In this document: positions 24,478 through 32,479 of the stretch, piece by piece
Numbering within the stretch: the stretch's first letter is position 1
Layout: the number at the start of each line of letters is the position of its first letter
DNA from: Streptomyces venezuelae ATCC 10712
Lineage (GTDB): Bacteria > Actinomycetota > Actinomycetes > Streptomycetales > Streptomycetaceae
Assembly: GCF_008639165.1 (NCBI RefSeq)
Contig: NZ_CP029197.1
Location: 4,840,001-4,904,000, forward strand
Reading direction: 5' to 3'
DNA: 64,000 nt
Translations under genes and position numbers: made by a program
The notes under the pieces: model-generated
What the model was told of the DNA's origin: nothing
What the model saw: only the letters and a program-made list of their open reading frames with translations
Databases searched by the model: none

Positions 24478-25749
24478 ATGACCGCCTCGCAGCTCCAGCA
24501 CCCCGCGCTCGCCGCCGCCGACCCCGAGCTCGCCGCCCTCGTCGGCGCCGAGGAACGGCTCCAGGCCGAGACCCTGCGCCTCATCCCCAGCGAGAACTAC
24601 GTCTCCGCCGCCGTCCTCGAAGCCTCCGGCACCGTCCTCCAGAACAAGTACAGCGAGGGCTACCCCGGCCGCCGCTACTACGAGGGCCAGCAGAACATCG
24701 ACCAGGTCGAGACCCTCGCCGTCGAGCGCGCCAAGGCCGTCTTCGGTGTCGACCACGCCAACGTCCAGCCGTACTCCGGCTCCCCGGCCAACCTCGCCGT
24801 CTACCTCGCCTTCGCCGAGCCCGGCGACACCGTCATGGGCATGGCCCTGCCGATGGGCGGCCACCTCACCCACGGCTGGGGCGTCTCCGCCACCGGCAAG
24901 TGGTTCCGCGGCGTCCAGTACGGCGTCCGCCAGGACACCGGCCTGATCGACTTCGACCAGGTCCGCGAGCTGGCCCTCAAGGAACGCCCCAAGGTGATCT
25001 TCTGCGGCGGCACCGCGCTGCCCCGCACGATCGACTTCGCCGCGTTCGGCGAGATCGCCCGCGAGTCCGGTGCCGTGCTCGTCGCCGACGTCGCCCACAT
25101 CGCCGGCCTCATCGCGGGCGGCGCACACCCCTCCCCGGTCCCGCACGTGGACGTGATCTCCACGACCACCCACAAGACCCTGCGCGGCCCGCGCGGCGCC
25201 ATGCTCATGTCCCGCGAGGAGCACGCCAAGGCCCTCGACAAGGCCGTCTTCCCCGGCCTCCAGGGCGGCCCCCACAACCAGACCACCGCCGCCATCGCCG
25301 TCGCCCTCCGCGAGGCCTCCCAGCCCTCCTTCCGTGACTACGCCCACGCCGTCGTCGCCAACGCCAAGGCCCTCGCCGAGGCCCTGCTCGCCCGCGGCTT
25401 CGACCTGGTCTCCGGCGGCACCGACAACCACCTGATCCTGATGGACCTCACCCCCAAGCAGGTCCCCGGCAAGATCGCCGCGAAGGCCCTCGACCGGGCG
25501 GGCATCGTCGTCAACTACAACACCGTCCCCTACGACCCGCGGAAGCCCTTCGACCCCTCCGGCATCCGCATCGGCACCCCCTCCCTCACCTCCCGGGGCC
25601 TGCGCACCGAGCACATGGCCACGGTCGCCGACTGGATCGACCGCGCTGTCGCGGCGGCCGGCACCGGCGACGAGCAGACCCTCACCGCGATCCGCGCCGA
25701 GGTCGCCGACCTGATGGCCGCCTTCCCCGCCCCCGGCCTCCCGGTCTGA
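24478..25749 (+). CDS. glyA: Serine hydroxymethyltransferase
   Basis: 423 aa. It converts serine and THF to glycine and 5,10-methylene-THF, feeding FolD. Landmarks are LIPSENYVSAAVLEASG, NKYSEGYPGRRYYEGQQNID, VQPYSGSPANLAVYLAF, ADVAHIAGLIAGG and the PLP lysine in TTTHKTLRGPRGA (K233). It ends with the normal SHMT C-terminal region. The start ATG at 24478 has CGGAGGA upstream. It lies under the riboswitch-like leader, about 60 bp past the platform hairpin. Confidence 0.98.
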   Translation: MTASQLQHPALAAADPELAALVGAEERLQAETLRLIPSENYVSAAVLEASGTVLQNKYSEGYPGRRYYEGQQNIDQVETLAVERAKAVFGVDHANVQPYSGSPANLAVYLAFAEPGDTVMGMALPMGGHLTHGWGVSATGKWFRGVQYGVRQDTGLIDFDQVRELALKERPKVIFCGGTALPRTIDFAAFGEIARESGAVLVADVAHIAGLIAGGAHPSPVPHVDVISTTTHKTLRGPRGAMLMSREEHAKALDKAVFPGLQGGPHNQTTAAIAVALREASQPSFRDYAHAVVANAKALAEALLARGFDLVSGGTDNHLILMDLTPKQVPGKIAAKALDRAGIVVNYNTVPYDPRKPFDPSGIRIGTPSLTSRGLRTEHMATVADWIDRAVAAAGTGDEQTLTAIRAEVADLMAAFPAPGLPV

Positions 25750-25795
25750 CCCGCTCCGCCGACCGGACCGCCGCCCTTCGGGCCCGACCCGGGCG

Positions 25796-26596
25796 TCAGC
25801 CCGTCGACTCCGCCACGCTCCGGGCCTCCTCCCGGGTCGGTATGCCCTCCAGACGGAAGGTGAGCGCGCCCCCGTTCCTCGTCCAGAGGAGCGTGGGGCC
25901 CGCCGTACGGACCTCATGGGTCCACGGCGACCCCGTCCCGTCCGTCAGCGGGAAGGTCAGCAGATGCGGGGCCGCGAACCAGTAGCCGTGCGCGCCGTCC
26001 GGGAGAACGACCCACTCCGGCTGCGTCCGCACCTGCTTGGCGAAGCCGATGTCGAGCCGCGCGGGGAACTCGTCCAGCCGGACCGTCCGCCCCCCGTCGC
26101 GCCAGCACAGGCTGATCACCGCCCGGCCCCGCTCGGCCGACCCCGTCACCGCCACCGCGTCCGGCGCCCCCAGCGCCTTCGGTATCAGCGGCTCGAAGCC
26201 CGCGAGCCGCCCGGCCTCCGCCAGGGGCACCGGCTCCGGGCACCCCGGCACCGCGCCCCCGGCCGGGGCCCCGTGCCCGTCCGGGTCGTACCGCACGACG
26301 ACCCCGCCGAAGCCGAACCAGTCCGCCACCGCCGCCCGCACCGGCGGCGTGAGCACCAGCACGACCAGCACCCCGGTCAACCCCGCCACCAGGGCCCGCC
26401 ACCGCGCCCGCGCCCACCCCCGCACCGACCGCCACGCGCGGCGCGGGGCGGACTCCGGCTCCGGCACCGGCGTCGGCACCCGCTCGGCGAGGAGCTGGGC
26501 GAGCACCCGCTCGGCCATCGACTCCCCGTCCACGTCCGGCACCCGCAGCCGCCGCCCCAGCTCCCTCAGCTCGTCCGGCAGTCCCTCGTCAGCCAC
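25796..26596 (-). CDS. Putative membrane anti-sigma factor
   Basis: 266 aa from GTG at 26596 (GTG at 26605 is also open), overlapping the sigma gene stop by 8 bases. A cytoplasmic N terminus of about 75 residues precedes one helix (ALVAGLTGVLVVLVLTPPV). The outside domain of ~170 residues has FGFGGVVVRYDP and a single Cys pair (GCPEP; SLCWRD), and ends with DUF4367-like sequence (WTRNGGALTFRLEGI). Coupled sigma/membrane-protein pairs of this form are normally sigma plus its regulator. No zinc-binding HxxxCxxC motif is seen, so it would not be a ZAS-type anti-sigma. Confidence 0.8.
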   Translation of the reverse strand: MADEGLPDELRELGRRLRVPDVDGESMAERVLAQLLAERVPTPVPEPESAPRRAWRSVRGWARARWRALVAGLTGVLVVLVLTPPVRAAVADWFGFGGVVVRYDPDGHGAPAGGAVPGCPEPVPLAEAGRLAGFEPLIPKALGAPDAVAVTGSAERGRAVISLCWRDGGRTVRLDEFPARLDIGFAKQVRTQPEWVVLPDGAHGYWFAAPHLLTFPLTDGTGSPWTHEVRTAGPTLLWTRNGGALTFRLEGIPTREEARSVAESTG

Positions 26597-27224
26597 GCCC
26601 CTCACCTCCCTCCGATCCCTTCCGCCCGTCGGGCCCTTCCGGCCCCTCCGCCAACCCTTCCCCGAGCACCCGGCCCAGCTTCTTCAGCGCCCGGCTCAGC
26701 CGGGACTTCACCGTCCCCCTCGGCCAGCCCAGCGCCCGCGCCGTCTCCGTCTCGTCCAGCTCCAGGAGATAGCGGTGGATCACCACCTGCCGGTGCTCCT
26801 CGCTCAGTCCGTCGAGCGCGTCGAGCAGCCGTCTGCTCCGCTCCCGCTCCTCCACCGCGACCGCCGGGTCCGCCGACTCCGGTATCCGCGGCTCACCCCC
26901 GAGCAGGTCCGCCTCCCGATCGGCGACGGCCCGCTGCCGACCCGCCGAGCGCACTGTGTTCCTGGTCTCATTGACGACGATCCGCAGCAGCCACGGCCGG
27001 AACGCCGAGCCCTCCCTGAACCGCCCCAGCGAGCGGTACGCCTTGAAGAAGGCCTGCTGCACCACGTCCTCGGCCTCCGCGCCCGCACCGCACGCCACCG
27101 CCGCTCTCAGCGCGACCGCCGTGTGCGCGCGAACCAGCTCCGCGTACGCCTCCGGCTCTCCGGCGCGCACCCGTGCGATCACCACGGCCTCGTCGTCGAC
27201 CAGGCCCCCCTCCCGCGTCCTCAC
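26589..27224 (-). CDS. ECF RNA polymerase sigma factor
   Basis: 211 aa from GTG at 27224. Region 2 shows YAELVRAHTAVALRAAVACG, AEDVVQQAFFKAYRSLGRF and SAFRPWLLRIVVNETRN. Region 4 shows LDGLSEEHRQVVIHRYLLEL and DETETARALGWPRGTVKSRLSRAL. The C-terminal tail is Glu/Gly-rich. The start is uncertain: a strong GGGAGGGGGG lies a few codons inside, ahead of a CTG codon, and TTG/ATG options lie upstream. It is divergent from trpS and cotranscribed with the membrane partner. Its regulon is unknown; self-regulation is likely. Confidence 0.9.
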   Translation of the reverse strand: MRTREGGLVDDEAVVIARVRAGEPEAYAELVRAHTAVALRAAVACGAGAEAEDVVQQAFFKAYRSLGRFREGSAFRPWLLRIVVNETRNTVRSAGRQRAVADREADLLGGEPRIPESADPAVAVEERERSRRLLDALDGLSEEHRQVVIHRYLLELDETETARALGWPRGTVKSRLSRALKKLGRVLGEGLAEGPEGPDGRKGSEGGEGRG

Positions 27225-27280
27225 ACTCTTGATACACCGGCAGTCCGGGATCGGTTCCCACACCTGAGAGAATGAGTCGC

Positions 27281-28294
27281 ATGGCCTCTGACAGTCCCCG
27301 TGTGCTCTCCGGAATCCAGCCCACCGCAGGCTCGTTCCACCTCGGCAACTACCTCGGCGCCGTCCGCCAGTGGGTCGCCCTGCAGGAGACCCACGACGCG
27401 TTCTACATGGTCGTCGACCTCCACGCGATCACGGTTCCGCAGGACCCCGCCGAGCTGCGCGCCAACACCCGGCTCGCCGCCGCCCAGCTGCTCGCCGCCG
27501 GTCTCGACCCGGAGCGCTGCACCCTGTTCGTCCAGAGCCACGTCCCCGAGCACGCCCAGCTCGGCTGGGTCATGAACTGCCTCACCGGTTTCGGCGAGGC
27601 CTCCCGCATGACCCAGTTCAAGGACAAGTCCGCGAAGCAGGGCGCCGACCGCGCCACCGTCGGCCTCTTCACGTACCCGATCCTCCAGGTCGCGGACATC
27701 CTGCTCTACCAGGCCAACCAGGTCCCGGTCGGCGAGGACCAGCGCCAGCACATCGAGCTGACCCGCGACCTCGCCGAGCGCTTCAACGGCCGCTTCGGCG
27801 AGACGTTCACGATCCCGGCGCCGTACATCCTCAAGGAGACGGCGAAGATCTACGACCTCCAGGACCCGGCGATCAAGATGAGCAAGTCGGCGTCCACGCC
27901 GAAGGGCCTCATCAACCTCCTGGACGACCCGAAGACCACCGCCAAGAAGGTCAAGAGCGCGGTCACCGACACCGAGACGGTGATCCGTTTCGACCCGGAG
28001 AACAAGGCCGGCGTCTCCAACCTGCTCACGATCATGTCCACGCTCACCGCCACGTCCGTCGAGGACCTGGAGAAGAGCTACGAGGGCAAGATGTACGGCG
28101 CGCTGAAGACGGATCTCGCCGAGGTCATGGTGGACTTCGTCACGCCGTTCCGGACCCGCACCCAGGAATACCTGGACGACCCGGAGACGCTGGACTCGGT
28201 CCTGGCCAAGGGCGCGGAGAAGGCCCGTACCGTCGCCGCCGAGACGCTGGCGCAGACGTACGAGCGGATCGGCTTCCTGCCCGCCAAGCACTGA
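27281..28294 (+). CDS. trpS: Tryptophanyl-tRNA synthetase
   Basis: 337 aa from ATG at 27281 (ATG 27272 is also in frame but too near the GAGAG). Class-I motifs are SFHLGN (HIGH-like, residues 18-23) and KMSKS at 199-203. Other typical parts are LSGIQPTAGS, YMVVDLHAIT, MTQFKDKSAKQG and VPVGEDQRQHIELTRD. Length is normal. The divergent sigma gene begins 56 bp away. A terminator follows, so it is monocistronic. Streptomyces often carry a second TrpS linked to indolmycin-type resistance; nothing here suggests a resistant form. Confidence 0.97.
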   Translation: MASDSPRVLSGIQPTAGSFHLGNYLGAVRQWVALQETHDAFYMVVDLHAITVPQDPAELRANTRLAAAQLLAAGLDPERCTLFVQSHVPEHAQLGWVMNCLTGFGEASRMTQFKDKSAKQGADRATVGLFTYPILQVADILLYQANQVPVGEDQRQHIELTRDLAERFNGRFGETFTIPAPYILKETAKIYDLQDPAIKMSKSASTPKGLINLLDDPKTTAKKVKSAVTDTETVIRFDPENKAGVSNLLTIMSTLTATSVEDLEKSYEGKMYGALKTDLAEVMVDFVTPFRTRTQEYLDDPETLDSVLAKGAEKARTVAAETLAQTYERIGFLPAKH

Positions 28295-28315
28295 GACCAA
28301 GGACCCTGGCCCAAA

Positions 28316-28352
28316 GGGTGGTGCAGGCCGCACACTGGCGGCTGCACCACCC
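28316..28352 (+). terminator. Terminator of trpS
   Basis: GGGTGGTGCAG (28316-28326) pairs exactly with 28342-28352. The inner GCCG/CGGC pairs extend the stem. It lies 22 bases past the trpS stop. Confidence 0.8.
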
Positions 28353-28441
28353 GACACCGGCCGGCACCGGTCGGCACCGCCCGGCACCACCCGGCCGACG
28401 GCACAGACGACATTCCGACAGACGACATTCCGACAGACGAC
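28351..28441 (+). repeat. Short direct repeats upstream of the 2H phosphoesterase gene
   Basis: Bases 28351-28395 are imperfect 10-bp units of the form CCGGCACCGN, about four and a half copies. They run into two exact 15-bp units CAGACGACATTCCGA (28404-28418, 28419-28433) plus half of a third. They end 13 bp before the next start codon, beside its ribosome site GGAGGAG. Confidence 0.85.
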
Positions 28442-28454
28442 GGAGGAGAACGAC

Positions 28455-29051
28455 GTGGGGACCGTAACGCTCGGCGTTTCGATCGCGGTCCCGGAGCCCT
28501 ACGGCAGCCTGCTCCAGGAGCGGCGCGCCGGCTTCGGGGACCCTGCCGCGCACGGCATCCCCACGCACATCACCCTCGTCCCGCCGACCGAGGTCGCGGA
28601 GGAGCGCCTGCCGGAGATCGAGGCGCACCTGGCCGGTGTCGCCGCCTGCTACCAGCCGTTCCCCGTACGCCTCAAGGGCACCGGGACCTTCCGCCCGCTC
28701 TCCCCGGTCGTCTTCGTGAAGCTGCAGGAGGGCGTGTCCCCCTGCAACCGGCTCCAGCACCAGATTCGCGACGAGGCCGGCCCGCTCGCGCGCGAGCTGC
28801 AGTTCCCGTACCACCCGCACGTCACCGTGGCGCACGCCATCTCCGAGGAGGGGATGGACCGGGCGTTCGAGGAGCTCGCCGGGTACGAGGCGGCCTGGAC
28901 CTGCCGTTCCTTCGCGCTGTACGAGCAGGGCGCGGACGGGGTGTGGCGGAAGCTGTACGACTACGAGTTCGGCAGCGGCCGCCCGATCTCGGCCGTCCCG
29001 GCGCAGGGCGGCAGCCCGGTCGACACCCCGACGGCCACTCCCGCCGTCTGA
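28455..29051 (+). CDS. 2'-5' RNA ligase/2H phosphoesterase family protein
   Basis: 198 aa, GTG start with GGAGGAG 6-8 bases upstream. Two HxT motifs of the 2H superfamily are clear: GIPTHITLVPP (near 37-43) and PYHPHVTVAH (near 120-127), in the correct spacing. Members open 2',3'-cyclic phosphates or hydrolyse small nucleotides. The last ~25 residues (Pro/Thr-rich) are extra. In many actinomycetes this gene follows trpS; here it has its own repeat-rich leader. Confidence 0.92.
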   Translation: MGTVTLGVSIAVPEPYGSLLQERRAGFGDPAAHGIPTHITLVPPTEVAEERLPEIEAHLAGVAACYQPFPVRLKGTGTFRPLSPVVFVKLQEGVSPCNRLQHQIRDEAGPLARELQFPYHPHVTVAHAISEEGMDRAFEELAGYEAAWTCRSFALYEQGADGVWRKLYDYEFGSGRPISAVPAQGGSPVDTPTATPAV

Positions 29052-29148
29052 CCCGCGCGGAGGGCCACCCGGGCCACCCCGGTGGCCGCCCCCGCCGCGT
29101 CCGAGCCACCCCGACCGCCGCCCCCGGCCTCGGTGGCCGCCCCCGGTC

Positions 29149-29904
29149 TCACACCGGCAGGCGCCGGAACAGCGGCCTCGGCACGTGCCGCACCGCCGCC
29201 ATCACCACCCGCAGCGCCCCCGGCACCCACACCGTCTCCGAGCGGCGCCGCAGACCCAGCTCGATCGCGCCCGCGACGGCCTCGGGCGTCGTCGCGAGCG
29301 GCGCCTCCGCGAGCCCGGCCGTCATCTTCGAGCGGACGAACCCGGGCCGTACGACCATGACGTGCACCCCGGTGCCGTGCAGCGCGTCCCCGAGGCCCTG
29401 GGCGAAGGCGTCGAGCCCCGCCTTCGACGAGCCGTAGATGAAGTCCGCCCGGCGGGCCCGCTCGCCCGCCACCGAGGACAGCACCACCAGCGAACCGTGC
29501 CCCTGCGCCTGGAGCGCGCCCGCGCACACCAGGCCCGCCGAGACGGCCCCCGTGTAGTTGGTCTGGGCGACGCGGACGGCGGCGACCGGGTCGGACTCGT
29601 CGCGCGCCTGGTCGCCGAGGACCCCGAAGGCGAGCAGCACCATGTCGATGTCGCCCTCGGTGAAGATCTTGCCGAGCCGCTCCTCGTGCGCCTCGGTGTC
29701 GAGCGCGTCGAACGGCACCGTCCGCACGTCCGCGCCGAGCGCGCGCAGCGAGTCCGCCGCGGCGGTCAGCGCGGGGGAGGGGCGACCGGCCAGCCAGACG
29801 GTACGGGTCCTGCGGGCGATCAGCCGCCGGGCGGTGGCGAGCCCGATCTCGGAGGTGCCGCCGAGGACGAGCAGGGACTGCGGGGCACCGAAGGCGTCCT
29901 TCAC
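29149..29904 (-). CDS. SDR reductase, DprE2-like
   Basis: 251 aa, GTG at 29904. The SDR cofactor loop is LLVLGGTSEIGLATARRL, followed by the NYTG, LSSVAGERARR (Ser) and YGSSKAG (Tyr-x3-Lys) catalytic elements. The sequence resembles decaprenylphosphoryl-2-keto-ribose reductase (DprE2), which makes DPA, the arabinose donor. It starts 8 bases after the FAD-dependent partner stop, in one operon. Streptomyces lack arabinogalactan of the mycobacterial type, so the product may serve another polymer. Confidence 0.88.
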   Translation of the reverse strand: MKDAFGAPQSLLVLGGTSEIGLATARRLIARRTRTVWLAGRPSPALTAAADSLRALGADVRTVPFDALDTEAHEERLGKIFTEGDIDMVLLAFGVLGDQARDESDPVAAVRVAQTNYTGAVSAGLVCAGALQAQGHGSLVVLSSVAGERARRADFIYGSSKAGLDAFAQGLGDALHGTGVHVMVVRPGFVRSKMTAGLAEAPLATTPEAVAGAIELGLRRRSETVWVPGALRVVMAAVRHVPRPLFRRLPV

Positions 29905-29912
29905 GGGGGCTC

Positions 29913-31289
29913 CTAGAGGTCGAGGCGGCGGGCGAGGTCGGAGGTGAAGACGGACCGGGGGTCGAGCGCGGCGCGCAGCGCCCGGAACTCGCCGACCCGC
30001 GGGTACATCGCGGCCAGCACCTCCGGCCGTACCCGCGCGTCGTCGGCGAGGTGGACCCGCCCGCCGGCGCCGGCGACCTCCTCGTCGAGTCCGTCGAGGA
30101 ACGCGCCGAGCCCGGGGAGACCGGTGGGCAGGTCGAGGGCGAGGGCCCAGCCGGGCAGCGGGAAGGAGAGCCAGCCCGGGTCGGCCGCGCCGAAGCGCTT
30201 GAGGACGGCGCGGAAGGAGGGGCAGCCGCGGTCCGCGATCCTCCGGACCACCGTCCGCAGTGCCTCCTCCCGCCCGTACGGGACGACGAACCGGTACCGG
30301 ACGAACCCCTCGCGGCCGTGGATCCGGTTCCAGTGCGGCACGCTGTCGAGCGGATGGAAGAAGGCGGCGAGCGACTGGATTCCGCCGGTACGCGCGCGGG
30401 GAGCCGTCCGGTACCGGAGCTCGTTGAAGAGCCCGACGGTAGTGCGCCCGAGCACCCCGCCGGGGACGTACGGCGGCGGGCCGGGCAGCCGCCCCGGCCG
30501 GAAGACGAGCGGCGCGCGGCGGGCCCGGTGGCGGCGGGGCAGCGCGTCGTACGGGAGGTGGTCGCCCCGGGTGAGGACGGCGCGCCCGGTGGCGGCGCCC
30601 CGGGCGAGCAGGTCGATCCGGGCGGCGGAGTAGCGGTGGCGGTGGTCGTCGGCGATGAGCCGGGCCATCAGGTCGTCGAGGTCCCGGGCCCGTTCGGTGA
30701 CCACCCGCATGAGGGAGGTCCCGACGGGCAGCAGCCGCAGGGTGGCGGAGAGGATCACCCCGGTCAGCCCCATGCCGCCGGCGGTGGCGTCGAAGAGCGG
30801 GGTGCCGGGGAGCACGGTCCGGATCTCGCCGTCGGCGGTGAGGAGTCGGAGCGCGGTCACGTGCCGGGCGAAGGAACCCGAGAGGTGGTGGTTCCTGCCG
30901 TGGACGTCGGCGCCGATCGCCCCGCCGACGGTGACGTACCGGGTGCCGGGGGAGACCGGCACGAACCAGCCGTGCGGCAGCAGCGCCTCCATCAGCCGGT
31001 GCAGGCTGACGCCCGCCTCGCAGGTGACGAGCCCGGCGGCGGGGTCGACGGACAGGATCCGGGCGAGGCCGGTCATGTCGAGGACGGTGCCGCCGGCGTT
31101 CTGCGCGGCGTCCCCGGCGGCCCGGCCGAGACCACGGGCGATCGTCCCGCGGGCACCGGAGGAACGGACGGAGTCGACGACCTCGGCGTGGCCGCGGGGC
31201 CGGTGCACGCGCGCGAGGGTGGGCGCGGTGCGTCCCCAGCCGGTGATCGCCTCGCAGTCGTCGTCCAGGACGTGGGTCTCGACAGCCAT
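29913..31289 (-). CDS. FAD-linked oxidase, DprE1-like
   Basis: 458 aa, ATG at 31289. The FAD-binding_4 domain has a GWGRTAPT start, ARGLGRAAGDAAQNAGG and PVSPGTRYVTVGGAIGADVHGRNHH (typical of the DprE1/alditol oxidase group), then GGMGLTGVILSATLRLLPV. The ALO-type C terminus has PRVGEFRALRAALDPRSVFTSDLARRLDL. In mycobacteria DprE1 oxidises decaprenylphosphoryl ribose, and the next gene completes the epimerisation. A -10-like TATACG lies just upstream on the coding strand. It is divergent from the BrkB gene. Confidence 0.9.
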   Translation of the reverse strand: MAVETHVLDDDCEAITGWGRTAPTLARVHRPRGHAEVVDSVRSSGARGTIARGLGRAAGDAAQNAGGTVLDMTGLARILSVDPAAGLVTCEAGVSLHRLMEALLPHGWFVPVSPGTRYVTVGGAIGADVHGRNHHLSGSFARHVTALRLLTADGEIRTVLPGTPLFDATAGGMGLTGVILSATLRLLPVGTSLMRVVTERARDLDDLMARLIADDHRHRYSAARIDLLARGAATGRAVLTRGDHLPYDALPRRHRARRAPLVFRPGRLPGPPPYVPGGVLGRTTVGLFNELRYRTAPRARTGGIQSLAAFFHPLDSVPHWNRIHGREGFVRYRFVVPYGREEALRTVVRRIADRGCPSFRAVLKRFGAADPGWLSFPLPGWALALDLPTGLPGLGAFLDGLDEEVAGAGGRVHLADDARVRPEVLAAMYPRVGEFRALRAALDPRSVFTSDLARRLDL

Positions 31290-31510
31290 GAAGGTGACCG
31301 TATAGCCGCGTCTGTCGCTTATGCCGGTATTGCATGGCGGTTCGTCGAAATGGGCGTACGGGATGTCGCTCGCGGGCGTGTGGGCCCCGGCGGGGGATTC
31401 TCGTACGGGAGGTTCCCGTACTGGCGACCCGAAGACCGGGAAGGCGTACGACGGGGCTCCCGTACCGCGTGCCCCGCGCGCCCGCACGGACCGAGGAGTG
31501 GACGTACGAC

Positions 31511-32479
31511 ATGGACTGGCTGACCAAGCTCCCCGTGATCGGCCCCTGGGTCGCCCGGCTGATGCGCACGCACGCGTGGCGCTCGTACGAGACCCTCGAC
31601 GCGGCGCACTGGACCCGGCTCGCCGCCGCGATCACCTTCCTCTCCTTCCTCGCGCTCTTCCCGCTGATCACCGTCGCGGCCGCGATCGGGGCCGCGCTCC
31701 TCAGCGAGGAGCAGCTCGACAAGATCGAGGAGAAGATCGGCGACCAGGTGCCGGGGATCTCCGACCAGCTCGACATCGGCGGGCTCGTCGCCAACGCCGG
31801 CACCGTCGGACTCGTCGCGGGCGCGGTGCTCCTCGTCACCGGCATCAGCTGGATCGGCGCCATGCGGGACTGCCTGCGCGCGGTGTGGGGACTCGACGAC
31901 ATCGAGGGCAACCCGATCCTGCTCAAGGGCAAGGACGCACTCGTCCTGGTCGGCCTCGGTGGCGTCGCGCTCGCCTCGCTCGCCGCGTCCTGGCTCGGCT
32001 CCACCACGGTCGGCTGGACCGCCGACCGCCTCGGCATCCCGGGTGACGGGGCGGGCGGCTTCTTCCTCCAGGTGGCCGCCGTCCTGGTCGCCGTCGTCGC
32101 CGACTTCCTGATCCTGCTGTACGTGCTGACGCTGCTGCCCGGAGTGCACCCGCCGCGGCGCCGGCTGGTGGTGGCGGCGCTCATGGGCGCGGTCGGCTTC
32201 GAGCTGCTGAAGCTGCTGCTCGGCGGCTACATGCGGGGCGTCGCGGCGAAGTCGATGTACGGGGCGTTCGGCGTGCCGGTCGCCCTGCTGCTCTGGATCA
32301 ACTTCACCGCGAAGCTGCTGCTGTACTGCGCCGCGTGGACGGCCACCGGTTCCCGCGGGGAGTCCGGGGACGACGGCCGCCCCGGGACCGCTACGGATTC
32401 ACGTCCGGATTCACATCCGGGGTCCGCCGGGAACGGCGACGACGTCCCGCCGCCCCGGCCAGCGGCCAACGGCGGTTGA
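31511..32479 (+). CDS. YihY/BrkB family membrane protein
   Basis: 322 aa from ATG at 31511. About six helices: AAITFLSFLALFPLITVAAAIG, VGLVAGAVLLVTGISWIGAM, VLVGLGGVALASLAASWLG, VAAVLVAVVADFLILLYVLT, FELLKLLLGGYM, GAFGVPVALLLWINFTAKLL. The R..AWRSYETLDAAHWTRLA and GAFG..WIN features fit the BrkB (YihY, PF03631) family of uncertain transport role. The tail from about 290 is Pro/Gly/Asp-rich. The last 89 bases overlap the end of the opposite-strand carboxypeptidase gene. Confidence 0.9.
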   Translation: MDWLTKLPVIGPWVARLMRTHAWRSYETLDAAHWTRLAAAITFLSFLALFPLITVAAAIGAALLSEEQLDKIEEKIGDQVPGISDQLDIGGLVANAGTVGLVAGAVLLVTGISWIGAMRDCLRAVWGLDDIEGNPILLKGKDALVLVGLGGVALASLAASWLGSTTVGWTADRLGIPGDGAGGFFLQVAAVLVAVVADFLILLYVLTLLPGVHPPRRRLVVAALMGAVGFELLKLLLGGYMRGVAAKSMYGAFGVPVALLLWINFTAKLLLYCAAWTATGSRGESGDDGRPGTATDSRPDSHPGSAGNGDDVPPPRPAANGG

